Source: Tumebacillus sp. BK434 (GTDB taxonomy: Bacteria; Bacillota; Bacilli; Tumebacillales; Tumebacillaceae). Taken from it: a DNA stretch of 64,000 nt. Location of the stretch: contig NZ_SLXS01000002.1 of the NCBI RefSeq assembly GCF_004340785.1, forward strand, positions 799,815-863,814, read 5' to 3'. The position numbers and the translations under genes were made by a program. Positions 59,922-64,000 of the stretch are shown piece after piece. Every line of letters begins with the position of its first letter. The stretch's first letter is position 1. A model generated the notes under the pieces. It was not told the origin of the DNA. It saw only the letters and a program-made list of their open reading frames with translations, and searched no databases.

Positions 59922-60806
59922 TTATGTGCCGGACAGAGAAAAATGGAACTGCTTGCAGTCCGCCTGCTCCTGCGGGCAAACGTCAAACTCCACCTCTTCG
60001 GTCTGCTGCACTTCGAAGCTGAACGGAATCTGCATCGCCTCTCCTGGCTGAACGAGGATCGGCTCAGCAAAGGGACTGCGGATCGGCTGCAACTTGTGAA
60101 AGGTGACGCTGACCGTCTCCGGCTGCTTGCGGTTGTTGACGAGGCGCAGCTCATAGGTGTAGATCATCTTGTGCCCGGCGTTGACCCGGGCGATCGTGCC
60201 GAGGTTGATCTCCAGCCCCGAAGTGAAAAAGACGGACAGCACGGTCGCGCTGCCGAGCAGCAGCAGCAGGGCGGCGGTGACGATTTTGCCGAGCGTCGTC
60301 GTGCGCTCGGGGCGGATCAGGTGTTGGAGATGACCGTACGGGCAGACGTTGCTGCAGAACTTGTGCCGCAAGCGCAGCAAGAGCGCACCGATGAACAGGC
60401 ACAAGAAGAGGAAAAAGATCAGGATCATCCCCGACGTGCCCTGTGTGATCGCCGACCAGACCTGGCGCGGATCGACGAAGTAGGCGATCAGGGTAAAGGC
60501 GACCAACGGCGTGAGCAGAATCGCCAGCGGCAGGTCGAGCTTGTAGCGCTGCAAGGCGCGCAGGAACTTGGACATCGTGTTGTGCGGGCACAGGTGTGAG
60601 CAGAACAGGCGCGGCTTGAAAAACGACAGCCCGAGCACGAGAAAGACCAGCCAGAGCACCGTCAAAAGTAGCGGCATCGCCTGCGAAAAAGGCAGCCGGC
60701 GGGTGAACCAATAGTAATGGCCGCCTGGAATGTCGATGCGGAAGAGATCGAAATACGGAACGATAAAAAAGAGCAGCAGGATGATCACTTGCAGCCATTT
60801 GCGCAT
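59922..60806 (-). CDS. NapH/CcoG-like membrane protein with two C-x3-C-P motifs
   Basis: The 294-residue protein has about five helices (first VIILLLFFIVPYFDLF). Two cysteine pairs, FCSHLCPHN and FCSNVCPYG, correspond to the C-x3-C-P motifs of NapH/NosR/CcoG proteins that take part in electron transfer. The classical 4Fe-4S ferredoxin domain of CcoG is missing. An Ig-like beta domain of about 100 residues forms the C terminus, as in FixG. The function is unclear, and electron supply or copper handling is an inference from family members. Confidence 0.72.
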   Translation of the reverse strand: MRKWLQVIILLLFFIVPYFDLFRIDIPGGHYYWFTRRLPFSQAMPLLLTVLWLVFLVLGLSFFKPRLFCSHLCPHNTMSKFLRALQRYKLDLPLAILLTPLVAFTLIAYFVDPRQVWSAITQGTSGMILIFFLFLCLFIGALLLRLRHKFCSNVCPYGHLQHLIRPERTTTLGKIVTAALLLLLGSATVLSVFFTSGLEINLGTIARVNAGHKMIYTYELRLVNNRKQPETVSVTFHKLQPIRSPFAEPILVQPGEAMQIPFSFEVQQTEEVEFDVCPQEQADCKQFHFSLSGT

Positions 60807-60875
60807 GAAAGCACGCTCCTTCCTCTCTGGCTAACGTGCGCCAAATTGGAAACGCTAATGCATGGGGGTGATCAA

Positions 60876-61136
60876 ATGATCAGAGACCGCATCATCGTGG
60901 AAGATGATCAAGGCGCACAGCTGGAGTTTGGCATCGAAGGGATGTTTGAGATGGACGACCGGAACTACGTGCTCCTGACCAACGAAGAGGACACGATCCT
61001 CATGCAGGTCGTGGGCGAAGGGGACGCGCAGGAATTGGTCGGCATCGATGACCCGGAGGAAGCGCAGTCCCTGCTCGACGCGTACCAGATCGCGGTGGAC
61101 GCGGCGCCGGCCGAAGGGGAAACCGAATTCCAGTAA
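60876..61136 (+). CDS. DUF1292 family protein
   Basis: The 86-residue acidic protein has IIVEDDQGAQLEFGIEGMFEMDDRNYVLLT, the DUF1292 signature of a small beta-rich domain often found beside yrzB/yrvI-type genes. GGGGGTGATC precedes ATG 60876. The upstream open frame to 60717 is antisense to the NapH-like gene and not real. It is a monocistronic unit, and the function is unknown. Confidence 0.82.
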   Translation: MIRDRIIVEDDQGAQLEFGIEGMFEMDDRNYVLLTNEEDTILMQVVGEGDAQELVGIDDPEEAQSLLDAYQIAVDAAPAEGETEFQ

Positions 61137-61150
61137 GCATCACCCAAAGA

Positions 61151-61184
61151 AAAAGCCGTTCGGGCCGCGTGCCGAACGGCTTTT
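61151..61184. terminator. Bidirectional terminator
   Basis: AAAAGCCGTTCGG / CCGAACGGCTTTT with a GCCGCGTG loop. Confidence 0.88.
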
Positions 61185-61204
61185 GCTGTCGTCATGTTGC
61201 ATGC

Positions 61205-61768
61205 TCATTTTTTCAATGTCGGCAGGAAGCGCTCACGGCCGCCCATCGCTTCGGCATAGGCGGTGACTTCGATCAGCGCCTGCTCTTCGGCGCGGATGCG
61301 CACGCGCAGCACCAGCGCGTTCAAGGCGGTGAACAAGAGCGCCGTCAGCCAGGCGCCAAACGCCAGCGGCAACGTGAACAGCTCCAGCGCCACCACCACA
61401 TAATTCGGATGGCGCATAAAGCGGTACGGCCCGCCGGTGACCGGTGCGCTGCCAGGCAGCACATAGATCCGCGTGTTCCAAAACTTCCCGAGCGACAAGA
61501 GCACCCACACGCGCAAGCCCTGCGCTACACAAAACAAGGCGAACGGCGCACCGTAAGGAGTCATCGACTCATGGCCCCGTACGAACACCTCGAGGAACAG
61601 CGCAGCAAAAAAAGCGGCGTGCAGGAGCACGATGTACTTGTAATGCGCACCGCCCACTTCAAAGCCGCCGAGCTTCACCATGTGCCGCCCATTGCGTTTG
61701 GCGATGAGGAGCTCGAACAGGCGCTGCATGATCACAAAAGCAAACACGATAGAAAACCAAGTCACCAT
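61205..61768 (-). CDS. bpsB: Isoprenylcysteine methyltransferase-like membrane O-methyltransferase (BpsB-like)
   Basis: The 187-residue ICMT-family protein has four to five helices. The conserved C-terminal cofactor-binding segment is GGPYRFMRHPNYVVV, with EEQALIE later. In Bacillus the BpsB (YpbQ) protein encoded next to the type III polyketide synthase BpsA methylates alkylpyrones. The order here, synthase then methyltransferase on the same strand, is the same. About 165 nt separate the two genes. The symbol is given by this synteny. Confidence 0.8.
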   Translation of the reverse strand: MVTWFSIVFAFVIMQRLFELLIAKRNGRHMVKLGGFEVGGAHYKYIVLLHAAFFAALFLEVFVRGHESMTPYGAPFALFCVAQGLRVWVLLSLGKFWNTRIYVLPGSAPVTGGPYRFMRHPNYVVVALELFTLPLAFGAWLTALLFTALNALVLRVRIRAEEQALIEVTAYAEAMGGRERFLPTLKK

Positions 61769-61933
61769 CAGGCAGACACCTCCTCACATGCATAGCGGCT
61801 CTCCTCACATAGCGATCCAGTTCCGCACTGAAGCTGTCCATACAGATCAGCATGTAGCGCAAAGCGTCAGACGCAATTCCCGATCCTGCCCATACAGACA
61901 AAACGTAGCCCGCAGCGCCTGACACAGTCCGCG
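61769..61933 (-). other. Gap between bpsA-like and bpsB-like genes with imperfect repeats
   Basis: Two loosely repeated stretches (CATACAGA...GTAGC...AGCG...) occur around 61844-61920. No terminator separates the genes, so read-through is likely. GGAGGTG on the minus strand near 61774 is the ribosome site of the methyltransferase. Confidence 0.4.
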
Positions 61934-62995
61934 CTACCAGCGCAACAGCACCTGCTCCGACGAGAAGCCCGGTCCGAGAGCGAAGAGCAGGCCGTGCTCG
62001 CCGGCATGGTGAGGGTCTTGCAGTTCGCGTGCGAGGACGAACAGCACGGTGCAGGACGACATGTTGCCGTGCGTACGCAGGACGTCGCGGGCGTGGCGGA
62101 GCGCGTCAGGGGGCAAATCGAGCGCTTCGTCGTACGCTTTCAGCACTTTCATGCCGCCAGGGTGAGCGATATAGTGCCGGACGTCTTGGAGCGCGAGACC
62201 CTCGTTTTCCAGGAAGGCTGCGGTGACCGGGCGAATCTTCGTTTCTACGATCGTCGGGATGTCTTTTGAGAAGATCACTTTCAGACCGTCCGTTCGCACA
62301 TCCCAGCCCATCACATCGAGCGTATCCGGCCAGATCGTCGAACGCGTGGCCAGCACCTCCGGCCCTTGTGCTTCCGACCGTGCGGCTGCCTCATCGCCGG
62401 AGATCAGCACTGCGGCCGCACCGTCTGCAAACAGCGATGTGGCGATCAGGTTGCTTTTCGACCGGTCGCCGTTTAAAAAGGTAAGCCCGCACAGCTCTGC
62501 AGCGATCACCAGCACGTGGCTCTCCGGGTGTGCTTTCGCCAGATCGAAGCCGCGGGCCAACCCTGAAGCACCGCCTGCGCAGCCCAGTCCCCAGACCGGC
62601 AGGCGCTTGATATCGCTGCGCAGCCCCAGCTCGTGAAACAGATAGGCGTCGATACTCGGTGTCGCCACGCCCGTCGAGGACACGAACACCACCGCATCGA
62701 CATCGTGCGGCGCCAAACCCGCTTTTTCCAAACACGCCGCCGCCGCATCACAGCTCAGGCGGACGGCATGTTGGAGATACAGGCGGTTCTTCTCCTCCCA
62801 AGAGGGCGCCGTCGCAAACCACTCCAGCGGCGTGCAAAAATGGCGCTGCTCGACTTGGGCCGACTCGAACACGGCCAGCAGCCGGTCGATGTCGCGAAAG
62901 CTCTCGGCAAACAGGTTGCGGGCAAAGTCCCGCGTCTGTTCCTGCGTGATGATGTGCTCCGGCACGGCGGTGCCGACAGAACGGATTACAGGCAA
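61934..62995 (-). CDS. bpsA: Type III polyketide synthase (BpsA-like chalcone-synthase fold)
   Basis: The 353-residue enzyme condenses a fatty acyl starter with malonyl-CoA, probably to alkylpyrones or resorcinols. The catalytic triad is visible: Cys139 in VWGLGCAGGASGLARG, His in YIAHPGGMKVL and Asn in RTHGNMSSCTVLF. LFALGPGFSSEQVLLRW is the conserved C terminus. The start is TTG 62995 with GAGGAGG 7 nt upstream, giving VIRSVGTAVPEHIIT as expected. The longer frame to 63058 is not supported. It is the first gene of a unit with the methyltransferase. Confidence 0.9.
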   Translation of the reverse strand: MPVIRSVGTAVPEHIITQEQTRDFARNLFAESFRDIDRLLAVFESAQVEQRHFCTPLEWFATAPSWEEKNRLYLQHAVRLSCDAAAACLEKAGLAPHDVDAVVFVSSTGVATPSIDAYLFHELGLRSDIKRLPVWGLGCAGGASGLARGFDLAKAHPESHVLVIAAELCGLTFLNGDRSKSNLIATSLFADGAAAVLISGDEAAARSEAQGPEVLATRSTIWPDTLDVMGWDVRTDGLKVIFSKDIPTIVETKIRPVTAAFLENEGLALQDVRHYIAHPGGMKVLKAYDEALDLPPDALRHARDVLRTHGNMSSCTVLFVLARELQDPHHAGEHGLLFALGPGFSSEQVLLRW

Positions 62996-63144
62996 AGGGC
63001 ATCCTCCTCGGGTCACGAGCCATACTTGCAGCCGTCTACGGTTGGTACAGGATAGCATTTCCAGTTTTCCTTTCCATTATGTGCCACTGCAGCTGCAACC
63101 AATCTTGCTGACTGCCGTATTCCTATACGAGGTGACCGCAGATC

Positions 63145-63900
63145 ATGGGAACGTATGAACATAGATTGCAACGAGAATTACACATCTGGGAGCACAGCCT
63201 GCTCAAGCCAAGTGGCTTGATCCAAAACATGTCCAAGCGCGTGCAGATGAAGATCAACAACGTGATTCCGGAAAAAGTGCACACGGCGATCACGAGCGCG
63301 GTGCGCGGGATCGTAACATCGGTGCTGGTTGGCCTTGACTTCGTGCCCAAGAACCAGCCCCTGCATACCGGGCTGCCGCTGGAAGAACGCGACGTGAAAG
63401 CAAAAGCGCTGATGAACACCTACCAGAAGATCGCTGCCGTCGAAGGAGCGGGAACGGGCGCAGGCGGCATCATGCTCGGCCTCGCCGACTTCCCGGCACT
63501 GATCGCGATCAAGATGAAATTCCTCTTCGAACTGGCGCATGTCTACGGCTATGACACGAAAGATTTCCGCGAGCGCCTGTTCCTGCTCCACGTTTTCCAG
63601 CTCGCCTTTTCCGCCCCTGACCAGCGCGGCGCACTGCTGGCCAAGATCAAGAACTGGGAGCAGGTCGCCGCCGGGTTTCCGCCGGAGCAGAAGTATCTGA
63701 AAAATGTGGACTGGGAGCAGTTTCAGCGCGAATACCGTGATGCGATCGACTTCCGCAAGATGCTGCAGCTCGTGCCGGTCATCGGTGCGGCCGTGGGCGC
63801 GTGGGCGAACTACGGGCTGCTCGAGGAGCTCGGCGTCGTGGCGATGAACTGTTACCGGCTGCGGAAGATCGAAGCGCAGCACGCGAAAAAAGCCGACTAG
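63145..63900 (+). CDS. EcsC family protein
   Basis: The 251-residue protein has an EcsC-like region across most of its length, with ITSAVRGIVTSVLVGLDF, EGAGTGAGGIMLGLADFPALIAIKMKF and MLQLVPVIGAAVGAWANY as glycine-rich amphipathic or membrane-associated helices. EcsC-type proteins are poorly understood and were first named for a gene next to the EcsAB transporter of Bacillus. Here there is no ABC transporter beside it. ATG 63145 has no strong AGGAGG (GGTGACC upstream). Confidence 0.82.
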   Translation: MGTYEHRLQRELHIWEHSLLKPSGLIQNMSKRVQMKINNVIPEKVHTAITSAVRGIVTSVLVGLDFVPKNQPLHTGLPLEERDVKAKALMNTYQKIAAVEGAGTGAGGIMLGLADFPALIAIKMKFLFELAHVYGYDTKDFRERLFLLHVFQLAFSAPDQRGALLAKIKNWEQVAAGFPPEQKYLKNVDWEQFQREYRDAIDFRKMLQLVPVIGAAVGAWANYGLLEELGVVAMNCYRLRKIEAQHAKKAD

Positions 63901-63901
63901 G

Positions 63902-63988
63902 GATAGTGGTATTATCCCCTCATGGTAGACAAGAGAAAAAGGACATCGATAAGATGGACTTATCCTTGTTGACCGGAGGGGATTTTTT
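63902..63988 (+). other. Possible left end of an insertion sequence or leader of the edge gene
   Basis: A hairpin GGGATA / TATCCC is followed by an A-rich stretch and a second hairpin (GATAAG-ATGGA-CTTATC at 63949-63965). Then comes a strong GGAGGGG ribosome site 8 nt before an ATG. The layout recalls IS3-type ends, where a transposase OrfA follows the terminal repeat closely, but it is not proven here. Confidence 0.3.
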
Positions 63989-64000
63989 ATGGCTAAAAAA
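63989..64000 (+). CDS. First codons of a gene cut by the right edge
   Basis: ATG GCT AAA AAA follows GGAGGGGATTTTTT at a good distance. Only Met-Ala-Lys-Lys is visible. The start is consistent with a transposase OrfA or any housekeeping gene, and no function can be assigned. Confidence 0.45.

Noticed and set aside
61844..61920. Imperfect repeats between the polyketide synthase and methyltransferase genes as a mobile repeat
   Set aside because: Only short, loosely matching words recur; there is no defined unit or terminal symmetry.

Overview
The window reads as chromosomal DNA of a GC-rich, spore-former-type Bacilli. Supporting signs are strong AGGAGG-type ribosome sites, many TTG and GTG starts, OmpR-type two-component pairs, a TenA thiaminase, a KhtTU-like K+/H+ antiporter, a single cold-shock gene and a type III polyketide synthase with its methyltransferase. 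An Alicyclobacillaceae or Tumebacillus-like origin is my inference. No rRNA, complete tRNA, CRISPR array or prophage is visible. Most of the window is densely packed with intrinsic terminators between transcription units.

Left part (1-17.4 kb): the tail of a probable HD-GYP protein; a LysE exporter; a two-component system (948-2653) followed by a MacB/FtsX-like ABC exporter (2727-6160), with three 11-bp direct repeats in the promoter gap; a nitroreductase and an enoyl-CoA hydratase; an uncharacterised helical protein; an ECF sigma/anti-sigma pair with a likely autoregulated ECF promoter; a 5'-3' exonuclease; and an operon of a sigma-region-4-like protein, a RecQ helicase with C-terminal HEAT repeats, a MazG-like pyrophosphohydrolase and RlmD.

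Accessory segment (17.4-24.5 kb, visibly more AT-rich): this is the most interesting part. An HTH-TPR regulator of RRNPP type is followed after 1 nt by a secreted 104-residue propeptide carrying five A-[EQ]-x-x-P-P-like repeats, four of them in 14-residue register. This looks like a quorum-sensing cassette. A second HTH-TPR regulator, a secreted protein, and two tandemly duplicated 43-44 residue peptides follow. The peptides have a class I lanthipeptide FDLD leader and a conserved S-x2-C...S-x5-C core, each with its own promoter and terminator, and no modification enzyme is in the window. An SRPBCC protein and a lipoprotein come next.

Middle part (24.5-46 kb): a KhtU/KhtT-like antiporter pair, thioredoxin-like and VOC proteins, a pirin/DoxX/HxlR group, a second two-component system, an unrecognised 38-residue peptide, acetyltransferases including a Nudix-GNAT fusion, CoaB, a YwaF-like membrane protein, ProC, a DUF2334-VCBS protein, an ABC-F ATPase, TenA, an MFS exporter, a divergent DUF3006 / ComEC-like MBL pair, and an SDR protein.

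Right part (46-64 kb): a TetR-regulated ABC-2 efflux operon with a double palindromic operator, two large paralogous secreted proteins (the second with OB-fold, Ig-like and FIMAH-like additions), an M32 carboxypeptidase, a cold-shock protein, an SwrC-like RND exporter, a TerC protein, a membrane polyferredoxin-like protein, a DUF1292 protein, a bpsA-bpsB-like alkylpyrone pair, an EcsC-family protein, and a start codon at the right edge that may belong to an insertion sequence.
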